DNA from: Melitaea cinxia
Lineage: Eukaryota > Arthropoda > Insecta > Lepidoptera > Nymphalidae
Direction: 5' to 3'
Assembly (NCBI RefSeq): GCF_905220565.1
Contig: NC_059419.1
Coordinates: forward strand, 1,178,001 to 1,242,000
DNA: 64,000 nucleotides
Position numbers and translations under genes: made by a program. This document shows, piece after piece, positions 54,845-64,000 of this stretch (position 1 is its first letter; every line of letters starts with the position of its first letter). The notes beneath the pieces are model-generated. The model was not told the DNA's origin, did not search any database, and worked only from the letters and a program-made list of their open reading frames with translations.

Positions 54845-56295
54845 ATACCTACGTACGATGTACTCTAGGACCGTACACGATTTGTACGATAATTCTGTCT
54901 GTCCTACCGAAGTACTGAAACGCAACGATTTCTCCACAAATTATGAATTTTAAGCAACGACTTGTTTTTTGGCCGACTGAAATTTGAAAACAGTTGTTCG
55001 ATGTAATTTTCGTCAAAACTTGAATTTAAAATTTTTCGTTGGGTGTACAATAACTGTTCCGAAAATATGATAATTTGACGGCACCGTGTCGATCAGACGG
55101 ACAAACATTTCTGCTGTCGTTCTTCCGTTTGAGGCTATAATCTGTATGCATGCATATCACAGCCGAAATTATAAAAAATTAAGAATAAAAATTAAGCTTT
55201 AGTAAGTACAATTCATTACTACGTAACGATAAAATTGAGAAATTTGAAAAAAAAATGTTAATCGATTGATTGATGAGGAATATGGAAAAATGGGCTATAA
55301 ATGACCGACTTAACTGTAAAACACAGGTGACTCGGTCATTGACACGCCACTAACGTACAGTCGTACACACGACGGTAATTTTATAAATAATGTTTATTTA
55401 ATAATTATTTTTATTAATTTCATTTAAGCTTTAGGGCAGTAAGTACATATTTAGGTTATAATATCGATTCTGATATCGCAGTAAAATGGAAGGGCACCAG
55501 AAGAATTTTTGATACATGTCAAATAATAATAATAACTTGTCTTTTTCTCATTACACAGTATTTTTTCTATATGTTTCTTTTGTCATTTAAACTTATAAAT
55601 GAAAATTTAGTGGAAAATGTTAGTGAACTTTTATCAAACCGAATATAAATTCAAGGATCAGATAAATGCATCCACTATAATATTTTTATTACAGTACCGA
55701 AACATAGGGAACTAAAAATGGACAAAAGTAAAAGCGAACAATTTAAATATCCTATTTTACATAAAAAATAGAAATATTAAATATTTAGAAGAATTAGTGA
55801 CAAATAAAGTTAAAACTTAACTAACTTTCCCGGCTAACCTAATGCCATTTTTTTCTTTTCTTATAGATTTTTCTTATTCTCTTTTATACTAATTAATTTT
55901 TGCTTGCATAGTTTTGATTATTCGACAAAAGTGCTACATTTTCTTAAAAAGAAAAATCTCCTACTCATTAGTGACCGTTATTTCAAAGCAATAGATATAA
56001 GTATTATCTACCGACCTTTTTTTACAAATAATTATTAAGATGTGAGGTCGTGTCTCCGAGTGCGGTCATGAGCCGCGCGCGTGGCTGCTATCTTGCGTGA
56101 CAGCGAAAGTTTTCTTACTAAATATTTGAAATATCTTGTAAAAACAAATATTTTACAATACATTTGCATTTACAAATTTAATTAATTACTTTGTATTTCG
56201 ATGTTGTGCTCGCTTGTATGCGCGTCAACCTTTACTATTTTCATTCTCTAATCCTACTATAATATATTTTGTGTATTATGACTATATAACTAGTA
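54845..56295. other. AT-rich stretch, nothing recognised
   Basis: No exon, tRNA or clear repeat boundary seen on either strand. Confidence 0.4.
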
Positions 56296-56635
56296 TACTG
56301 TGTGGTTACGGCATTAAGAATATAGCCACCCCCTCTCTTCCTGTGGGTGTCGTAAGAGGCGACTAAGGGATAACACAGTTCCACTACTACCGCCTTGAAA
56401 CTTAAAATGCCGACCGATGGCGGGATAACCATCCAACTGCTGGCTTTGAAACACACAGGCCGAAGACGGGCAGCAGCGTCTTCGGCGCGACAAAGCCGGC
56501 CCTGCGGTCACCAACCCGCCTGCCCAGCGTGGTGACTATGGGCAAAACACATCAGTTCACTCCATTTTTGGCGCGAACTTGTGGAGGCCTATGTCCAGCA
56601 GTGGACTGTGATAGGCTGAAATGATGATGATGATG
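56296..56635 (+). repeat. Family A repeat (copy 7)
   Basis: From ACTGTGTGGTTACGGCATT to GGCTGAAATGATGATGATG; full length with a (ATG)n tail. Confidence 0.72.
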
Positions 56636-57990
56636 AACTAGTACTTTGTAGTTTTACAGTTTATAGACTACAATAAGTGAGAACGATTAACTATCTGATG
56701 TAAAAATAAAAATAAAATGTAAATGTGAACTTTATAAAGAATAAAAAATAAATTTATTTTGTATTACCTATACATAAATACCAAAAAAATAATAAATGTA
56801 CGTAGAGCGTGCTGTGTGGATGTGTCTTTACACACACATAATTTTTCTATTCAATGAACCCACGACATCACATTAAAAAAATGTTTAAATACATCGATAA
56901 GACATCTCCGACACATTATTAGTTATAGTTCATCGTGCCGGGGCATGAGTTTTTTTTAATTAGCCTATTTCGATTGTGATAATGTTCTATATAAAAAAAA
57001 TAACCGGATCTCAAACTTAGGACAATCATGCGGTGCCCGACCTGCCTGGTTGATAACAGATGACACATGGGTGATACTTTAAATTTTACCATTATAGATT
57101 GGCATATATTTATAAACAAATAGATTCAATTGCGTTTAGTTTATATTGCGCCAGAATATGGGCCGTATTACTGTATGCGTGTATTACTGAAATGGTTATC
57201 ACACAAACGCAGTATTAGGTATTTAGCAATAATCTTCTGAAAGGTTGAAAGCTTACTCATTCGAGCTCCTTCAGATTGTAAGTAAAATATTTCCCGCTCT
57301 CCTACCGCAATATTAATGATATTATATTGGCGACTTTTTATGTACCTAGTATACATATGTTCTGAAAGAAATTAGTAGAGGTTAGTTTAATTAGAAAAAA
57401 AAATAAAATTATTGTATGTATAATAAAATGTGAATAGGAAGTAATGTACCAGTAGATAAATAAATGTAAAATAACCAAAACGAAACGAAATATATAGTAA
57501 CGGTCTCATAGGAATCGCGGACAAAATACTTATCGTACTAAATCACACGCCTCTTATACAAATGTTCATCATCATGACAAATTATTTATAAATAGTGATG
57601 AAGCAATTCCTTAAACAACGGCACAGCAGAGCGAAGCGTGGCTATATGGGTCAGGTAGCACAGCCGGGGTTATCTCTAATTAATTTGAAATTGTAAATAA
57701 ACTAAATTTCGTTATTTATCGCAAATTTTCCGACATCGCTGCGACACGTGCGCGGATCAATCATTATCATTTTTATAACTTAAATATTTACACCGAAAAG
57801 ATTGTTGAGTTTTAATACGACGTTTTTTATTACCGGTTGCAACTGAGACTTAACCGGATTCATCCGGTTTATACTGGAATTTTAACACCGGTATAACCGA
57901 CCTCAGCTTTAGTTCCGCGCCTACAAACCGTAGCATGATGCTTAAAGCTTTGAATCTAAAAACTAAAATAATTTTGATAATAGTATCTTA
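56636..57990. other. AT-rich stretch, nothing recognised
   Basis: No gene recognised. The short - strand open frames here (56919-57356) show no domain. Confidence 0.4.
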
Positions 57991-58257
57991 AAACTTAAGT
58001 AGGGTACAGCAGGAAATTTCCTGCTTATAATATGGAGCAGTCTGACTGGGGAAGTACGTCGACCATACAGAAGATCACAGCTAAATTATACTGCTTTCAA
58101 GCAGTGTTGTGTTCCTGTTGGTGAGTAAGGTGACCAGAGCTCTTGGGGGAATTGGGGATAGGGTCGGCAACGCGCTTGCGATGTTTCTGGTGTTGCAGAT
58201 GTCTATAAGCTACGGTAATCGCTTACCCGACTAGAAAAGAAGTCAGGCTCAACCAGA

Positions 58258-58570
58258 TCATGTATCTGGACCGGATCAGGATAGAATGAGGCATGCCAGA
58301 TCTGGCAAGCTCTATCAGGACCAGTTGTGGTCCAGACAAGGATATCCTGCTGTAAAATATAATCAAGGATGGTAAGGCATACCGGATCAGGACCCGGTCC
58401 GGTCCAGATAAGGACAGCCCGATGTAAAATATATTCAAGTATGGTAAGGCATACTGGATCAGGACCCGGTCCGGTCCAGATAAGGATAGCCTGATGTAAA
58501 ATATAATCAAGTATGGTAAGGCATGACTGCATCAGGACCAGGTCTGGTCCATATCAGGATAGCCTGAAAG
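58258..58570. repeat. 72-bp tandem array
   Basis: GGTAAGGCAT ends successive units at 58371, 58443 and 58515 (period 72). Units carry GGACCCGGTCCGGTCCAG, itself palindrome-rich, and CTGATGTAAAATATAATC. About 3.5 units. The period divisible by 3 creates spurious repetitive open frames. Confidence 0.85.
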
Positions 58571-58957
58571 AAATTATGCGAACTGAGGCTGAATCGCGCT
58601 ATCGATGTTTTTAAGCGCACTTAGTATATATATATACAGTTCTAGACGACAGTCTAGTGGGGAGTCCATTTCTACACAGTGGAGCAATCGTAAGTAGTAG
58701 AAAGTAGTTAATTAGTAGTTAATTAATAGAAGTTAAGAAATAAAATTTAATGAATAATAATAATTAAAAATAAATAAAAATAATTGATATTTAAAGTAAA
58801 AAGAAAAATAAGTAATACGTTGGAAAAATAAACGGAAATAAATATAATAATAATTATGTTAAGTCACATATTTATAATATCAATTCACATTTTTTTTATT
58901 AAACAATTTTTTCAAGAATATACATTCGTGTTTTTAAAAGGACCGGACCGGCTGATT

Positions 58958-59012
58958 AGGATGAGATGAGATGTCCTGATCTGGACCCGATCAGGAAATC
59001 TCATCTCATCCT
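58958..59012. repeat. 55-nt hairpin inside the TIR element
   Basis: AGGATGAGATGAGAT and its exact complement ATCTCATCTCATCCT are the outer arms; CCTGATC and GATCAGG are the inner arms, with loop TGGACCC or similar. Near-perfect pairing over about 22 bp. Confidence 0.85.
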
Positions 59013-59153
59013 GATCAGATCCAGACAAATCTTCTGCGTTACATACCTTATCCGGTCCAGATCGGGCATGCCCGGTCCGGTCCTTCTAAGGAACACGAAA
59101 AAATTTCTACTCGGGTACCAGGAGGTGAGCCGTACGCTTTTTTGCCGACCTAG

Positions 59154-59709
59154 ATACAATTAAAAAAAAACCAATATCACCGTATTCAAGTAAACATTAG
59201 CCAAGCTTTAGATATAAACAATGAAAATTTATGTTACTATTCATCAGTAAGTTATCTGTTTGATAAGTTTGTTGATACAACTTTATTAAATTACAGTAAA
59301 ACAATGATAAGAATTGGCACGTTACCACCAAACAAATACTTTAAAACTTTGCAGTCTGTAAATTTATTTTTTATGTTTATTTCAAATTAACGAAAATTTT
59401 CATTTAATTAATGATAAGATAGGCATTGTCATCACACGCGTGACAAAGATGTTATTATACATGTAGCGTTTAACCAATTGAAAGAATTTTGGAAAAATAA
59501 AAATAAAAATGAAAAACCATTTATTTCAGTACGAAAGTGTTATTATCACAAAGTGACGGACTCTCTCAATTAGGCGCAGGAAACACCTGAGCTATATATG
59601 TATTTAAAACTTTTAAAAAAATTATATAATTAATTGACAATATTTATCATTTATTATAATATATATTATATAATTATTATAAGTATGAACTACATAAGCC
59701 AAATTACAA
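59154..59709. other. AT-rich stretch, nothing recognised
   Basis: No exon or repeat boundary seen. Confidence 0.4.
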
Positions 59710-59850
59710 AAACCCAGTGTGCTTCAGACCACACGACTGAAGTAAAACTTACGAAACGTAACTCTGTCTCTTCCTACCTTCACTAACTAGTCTCCTTTTC
59801 AACATCCATTCGCCTCGCCCGATCACACTTTTCGTAATAGTCATTTCGTC
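59710..59850 (-). repeat. Family C repeat, reverse
   Basis: The + strand reads CCAGTGTGCTTCAGACCAC, GACTGAAGTAAAACTTACG and CGCCTCGCCCGATCACAC. Confidence 0.65.
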
Positions 59851-59970
59851 ATCAAACTGAAGATCATCAAAACCAACCAACCATAATAAGGATAAGAACT
59901 TCAAAAAATTAACATTCATTACTTATTTATTACATATTATATTGTAATAAGATTTTTTTTTAAATATATA

Positions 59971-60243
59971 ACTAGGTCGACAAACAAGCGTACGGCTCAC
60001 CTGATGGTAAGCGATTACCGTAGCTTATAGACGCCTGCAACACCAGAAGCATCGCAAGCACGTTACCGACCCTATCCCCAATTCCCCCCAGGAGCTCTGG
60101 CCACCTTACTCACCACAGGAACACGACACTGCTTGAAAGCAGTATTATTTAGCTGTGATCTTCTGTAAGGTCGAGGTACTACCCCAGTCGGGCTGCTCCA
60201 TATTTTGAGCAGGAGATTTCCTGCTGTGCCCTACCTCAGTTAA
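59971..60243 (+). repeat. Family B repeat (copy 10)
   Basis: ACTAGGTCGACAAACAAGCG to GCCCTACCTCAGTTAAA, full length and close to the copy at 5153. Confidence 0.75.
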
Positions 60244-60628
60244 ATTGTAATAATAACATTGAATAAAATACTAGGAAATGCGTTAATTTTCGTTATTCAC
60301 CTATTTAATATACAAGTACCTCTCACGTTGCTACTAGGAAACAACCCACATTTATTACTTACAGAAAATACCAATTATTACAAAAAAAAATAAAATATAA
60401 ATAAAACATTCTGGTACGAAGTCCAAAGTTCATTAAATCGTGAAAAATAAACAAAATATAAAAAACCTGCTGAGTTATGTCAGTTCAGTTTCAACACTCA
60501 CACGTGAAAAGTACAAAGTTCAATTTGAAATCACGTGAATTGGATTATATATTATTTATATCCAACTATTGCATAATCTTTAATTAGTTTTTGATTTAGT
60601 TTTTATTGCAACTTTTTTTATATACATA

Positions 60629-60772
60629 ACCAGGTAGACAAACAAGTTTACGGTTCACCTGATGGTAAGCGATTACCGTAGCTTATAGACGTCTGCAACA
60701 CCAGAGACATCGCAAGCACGTTGCCAACCCTATCTCCAATTCCCCACAGGGGTATGTGCCCTACTTCAGTCA
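60629..60772 (+). repeat. Family B repeat, internally deleted (copy 11)
   Basis: ACCAGGTAGACAAACAAG, CACCTGATGGTAAGCG, then a jump from CCAATTCCCCACAGG to TGTGCCCTACTTCAGTC. About 130 bp of the middle are missing. Confidence 0.7.
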
Positions 60773-61117
60773 ACTACTTGGTTTTCAATAAAATTCAATT
60801 GTATCAAAAAATGTAATACAAACAGTGGCTAAAATAAGAATATATTTAGAAAAAGCAATAAATTATTTCCTTTTTAGAACCGTCAAATATTACTTTAAGA
60901 TTTTTATAGTGATTTATTTAACTTTTAAAAGTGGCTGGAATTTTTCAGCCAATCCGTTTGACATTATTATTAATATACTTAAGTAATAGATATAAAATAA
61001 TATTTACCAATTAAACAGATCTACCATCACGAGTACATACCTTCTCAAATCTCAATACACGAAACTTCTGACGATGATGAAATTAATTGAAGCGATAGAT
61101 CCTTGTGAACGACGCGT

Positions 61118-61300
61118 TAGCGCAGCGGTCACAGCACTGGCTGTTACACCGGCGGTCGCGGGTTCGATCCCTGCTCACGACAGACATTTGTATTAGCCAT
61201 ATAGATGTTGGTCGTGATCTAGGCGTTTGTGCTTGTGTATTGTGTGTGATCCCGGACCCCCGACACAGGAGAAAATCCTGCTGAAGCGTTTATTTATTTA
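61118..61300 (+). repeat. tRNA-derived SINE, E variant
   Basis: ACGCGTTAGCGCAGCGGTC head with B box GGTTCGATCCC, then CATTTGTATTAGCCATATAG and CCCCCGACACAGGAG. It has a short tail and ends in a TTATT run. Confidence 0.7.
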
Positions 61301-61390
61301 TTATTATTAGTTTCTACAGTAGATCAATTTTAACTCCACTTTTAACTAAATAGTCTTTTGATTAACCGTTAAGTTTCTTGCCCATTTTTC

Positions 61391-61674
61391 TTGACAGAAA
61401 CTGCATTTCGAATGGGTGGTAGCTTCACATTAATTAACATAACTCCTTGCCTTATTGCTTCCACTGGTGACAAGGGGGCTGGTGCATTTTTTGCCCAGAG
61501 AATCGGCATAGCGATTCAACGGGGAAATGCTGCCAGCATTCTTGGCACCATTCCAAGCGGACATGATTTATACCATAACTATCTGTTAATATTTAATTCT
61601 TAAGATGTAGTTGGAACGAAGTTCCTTACGGCAGGCTTAACATTTGGCTGGGCGAGCGAACTGAAAAAAATGTG
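61391..61674 (+). pseudogene. Unidentified open frame, interrupted once, probably repeat-derived
   Basis: A 70-codon frame (no convincing start) reads GGSFTLINITPCLIASTGDK, then GAGAFFAQRIGIAIQRGNAA and SILGTIPSG. After the stop at 61601-61603 the same frame continues DVVGTKFLTAGLTFGWASEL for 23 codons to another stop. The composition is less AT-rich than the flanks. I do not recognise the family; it may be a decayed transposon or a single exon. Confidence 0.3.
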
Positions 61675-62337
61675 ATACTAAAACCGTAAGAAAAATATAA
61701 AATGGAAGTGACGTAATTATCAGTCACACGACTTATAATATGACGTTTGTAAAACTAAAATTTTACTAGTAAACTTTTTTTAAATTATTTATGTAATTTT
61801 ATACTGTCGACAAAAATAAATAGACATATGTTTTTTTATTTCACTTAATAGTTTGAATTATTATTATTTTGTTTGATTTATTTTATTTTACGGTATTTGT
61901 TATTTTCTAAAATACTAAATTTCCTAAATACTTTTATGTTCTTAATTAAAAAACAATCAACAAAATTTAAAAAAAAATCAAGAACTAGAAAATATATTTT
62001 TTAAGTTCGTATAATATTATAAAATATGTATCTAAAATATATGTTACCTAGCTTTTAAACAAAAAACATATACTATAATTTTGAATTGTAACCGTTTAAA
62101 CTACATATAACCGTTGATACGCAATGATAACGATAGTATAATATATAATCTAATACAGAACCAACTATTTATGATAAGAAATATTATCTCAGCGGTTCGC
62201 GGAAGTCCCGCGTCACTCTTGATCTTGACATCTGTATGCACATTTCTTTGTTATTAGTCAGTAAATAGTTTAAACTAGGTATAAAAGTTGACACACATTG
62301 TAAGATTGCTTTAAGTTCTCTAGTCAGCTTTAGATTT

Positions 62338-62400
62338 AGCCTGTAGCATCCCACTGCTGGGAATAGGCCTTTTTCTTCATCTAGGTGAAGGATCGGATCT
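62338..62400 (-). repeat. SINE E tail fragment, reverse
   Basis: TAGCCTGTAGCATCCCACTG and GGGAATAGGCCTTTTTC, the 3' end of the family only. Confidence 0.6.
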
Positions 62401-62637
62401 TTTAATTTTATATATGTACTAAATATATTAATATTTAGGTCCGTCTATGTTGATTTTTTAAAGTGCAACTCACCCTTACAAGATACAAATATACAAAACG
62501 TGAAAAAGTTTATCATTCTCTGATTAAATCTTATATTTCAATTTATCAGAATGATATGTAAATTGTTTTTTGTAATAAAATTGAAAACAGCGTAATTAAC
62601 TTTCCAATGTTGCACCATATAAACTAAAAATTAATAA

Positions 62638-62880
62638 CCTTGGTTGGCACAGTTTGTAGTGACAATGCTTTCTTTTCTGAGGGTTGTGTATTCGATTCCC
62701 ACCCCGAGTCTAGGTGTTATATAAATATTTATTTATATATGTATTATTTATAAGTATGTTTATCGAAAAAAAAAGTCGCTATACCAGTCAGCTGTTACCT
62801 ATAACACAAGCATTAAGTTTCTTACTTTAGGAACAGATGACCGTGTCTGTATTGTAGATATTTATATATTTATTTATTAT
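62638..62880 (+). repeat. SINE F, reference copy
   Basis: The head CTTGGTTGGCACAGTTTGTAG with B box GTATTCGATTCCCACC, an AT-rich middle, then TACCAGTCAGCTGTTACC, ACACAAGCATTAAGTTTC and GGAACAGATGACCGTGTC. About 240 bp. Confidence 0.7.
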
Positions 62881-63384
62881 TATCCTTTTTTCATACGATC
62901 CTTGCAAGGGCTTTGTGCATAAAAATATCATACGTTGCATTTATATGTGTTTACATAAAAATAACATTTGATTATATACGTATTTGGGTTTCCCGCGAAA
63001 AATTTACAACTCATTCAGTAAACGCTTAAAGCGATTAAGCGTTATTATTGTTGTAATAGAAAATTCCTACCATTAGTGGTGAGTCTTATCGAAACCATTA
63101 TCATTCAACGGCGGGGGATGACACGAGTCTATTGCATGACATTCTCTACTCCGTATACTATTATATTTACCATTAATTTGAACGTACTTTCAAAATTTAG
63201 AAATTTTCGATTTCGTTAAATATTCTTTCACAATTTTAGGAATTAATTTTAATAGAGTTTAATTTTCTTTTCTAAGCATAATTAGAAATAAAACAATGGA
63301 CAAACTGCCGTTGTAGATTATTAATTCAAACTAAACTCGATTGTTAAGTCGGAACGACTGTAATGTCTCTACATTTATATAAAA
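62881..63384. other. AT-rich stretch, nothing recognised
   Basis: No gene or repeat recognised. Confidence 0.4.
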
Positions 63385-63770
63385 CTAGCGATCCGCCCGG
63401 CTTCGCACTGGTGCAATGCTGATACTAAATATACTACAAAATGTCTTTATTTATAGTGTGAAGCTAGCTTATAGCATGGTTATTAACATAATAACAACAA
63501 CATTCAAATATTTGTCGTTAGATTACAAGTTGGTACAGAATGTGTTGAAGAAATAAATGTTCTCTGCTCGTTCCCCGTAGGTAATAGCGTGATAATATGA
63601 AACCTATATGTTGACCCGACTTCTTAATAATATTCGTACCAAATTTGAAGTAAATCCATGCAGTACTTTTTGAGTTTATCCCGGACATACATACAGAAAA
63701 ACAGACAAACAGACCAATTCTAAAAACTATATTTTCGGCTTCGGTGTCGACTGTAGATCACACCCCAAGT
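63385..63770 (+). repeat. Interspersed repeat starting CTAGCGATCCGCCCGGC
   Basis: CTAGCGATCCGCCCGGCTTC at the left, GTGATAATATGAAACC in the middle, and TGAGTTTATCCCGGACATAC toward the right. The start resembles the phrase CCGGGGCGGGTCGCTA at 5565 in reverse. Confidence 0.55.
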
Positions 63771-63829
63771 ATTCTTTTAAAAAAATATTCAATGTACAGT
63801 TTTGATTTTCATACCATTTTATTATATGT

Positions 63830-64000
63830 ATAGATTCTCGTGTCACAGTGTTAGTTACCATACTCCTCCGAAACGGCTGGACCGATTTTTATGAAATTTT
63901 GTGTGCATATCGGGTAGGTCTGAGAATAGGCCAATATTTATTTTTCATACGCGTAAGTTATTAAGGGGTAGGGGGAATAATTGGGGTTAATAACGTATAT
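63830..64000 (+). repeat. Family G repeat, cut by the window end
   Basis: GATTCTCGTGTCACAGTG, CTCCTCCGAAACGGCTGG and GCATATCGGGTAGGTCTGAG match the copy at 31397-31602. Confidence 0.6.

Larger units (their letters stand above)
58226..59115. mobile_element. 890-bp non-autonomous element with terminal inverted repeats, TA target
   Basis: The left end CCCGACTAGAAA and the right end (reverse complement CCCGAGTAGAAA) are 12-bp inverted termini with one mismatch, and TA flanks both sides (58224-58225, 59116-59117). The interrupted family B repeat gives the empty-site sequence, which supports the boundaries. The inside has a 72-bp tandem array, a 55-nt hairpin and no transposase. TA duplication fits the Tc1/mariner type, an inference. 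Confidence 0.75.
57991..59153 (-). repeat. Family B repeat (copy 9), split by an insertion
   Basis: The first part (57991-58225) runs from AAACTTAAGTAGGGTACAGC to CGGTAATCGCTTA. The second part (59116-59153) resumes TACCAGGAGGTGAGCCG and ends TTGCCGACCTAG. The 890-bp element at 58226-59115 separates them. Confidence 0.8.

Noticed and set aside
58203..58532. 109-codon - strand frame with 24-residue repeats
   Set aside because: Produced by the 72-bp tandem array inside the TIR element; no start context, crosses the element boundary.
1..64000. CRISPR arrays, operons, bacterial promoters or phage genes
   Set aside because: None present; the window is eukaryotic with spliced genes and transposons.

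Overview
This is an AT-rich, repeat-laden insect nuclear window, almost certainly from a moth or butterfly (Lepidoptera). The grounds are short exons in long introns, insect-type proteins, and many copies of short interspersed repeat families of the kind common in lepidopteran genomes. No bacterial-style genes, operons or CRISPR arrays were seen.

Two protein-coding genes can be assembled. (1) On the + strand, 22 exons from 12221 to 42061 encode a plasma-membrane ClC-2-type chloride channel, the orthologue of insect ClC-a. Every GT-AG junction keeps the frame, giving 928 codons from the ATG at 12221 to a TGA at 42059-42061. The protein carries the GSGIPE, GKEGP and GIFVP filter segments and two C-terminal CBS regions. 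Because the ATG lies directly after a splice acceptor, further 5' exons are expected upstream but were not found. (2) On the - strand, 51511 to 48836, four exons encode the C-terminal part of a TGF-beta superfamily ligand of the activin/inhibin-beta type: two propeptide exons, one exon with the processing site and most of the mature domain, and the last exon ending in Cys-Gly-Cys-Met. Its 5' exons (signal peptide, proximal propeptide) were not recognised.

RNA genes: four identical tRNA-Ser(GCT) genes and one intron-containing tRNA-Tyr(GTA). Five copies of a tRNA-like unit with an abnormal anticodon loop also occur; two lie in a 311-bp tandem repeat and two in a large inverted repeat.

Layout: 1-12220 holds interspersed repeats, the tRNA-like tandem array and a 5'-truncated LINE with a 749-codon reverse-transcriptase frame. 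12221-42061 is the chloride channel, whose introns carry a Ty3/Gypsy-type element with paired LTRs (17375-20654, pol core deleted), a second fragment of the same family (13134-13945), and a non-autonomous LTR element with apparently identical LTRs around a GC-rich tandem array (28327-30077). 42062-48835 is 3' UTR plus repeats. 48836-51511 is the ligand gene. 51512-64000 is its upstream intron or intergenic DNA, including an 890-bp terminal-inverted-repeat element nested in an older repeat (58226-59115).

Repeat families are labelled A-I for cross-reference. Their boundaries are judged by eye, to within roughly 10 bp unless a target-site duplication fixes them.
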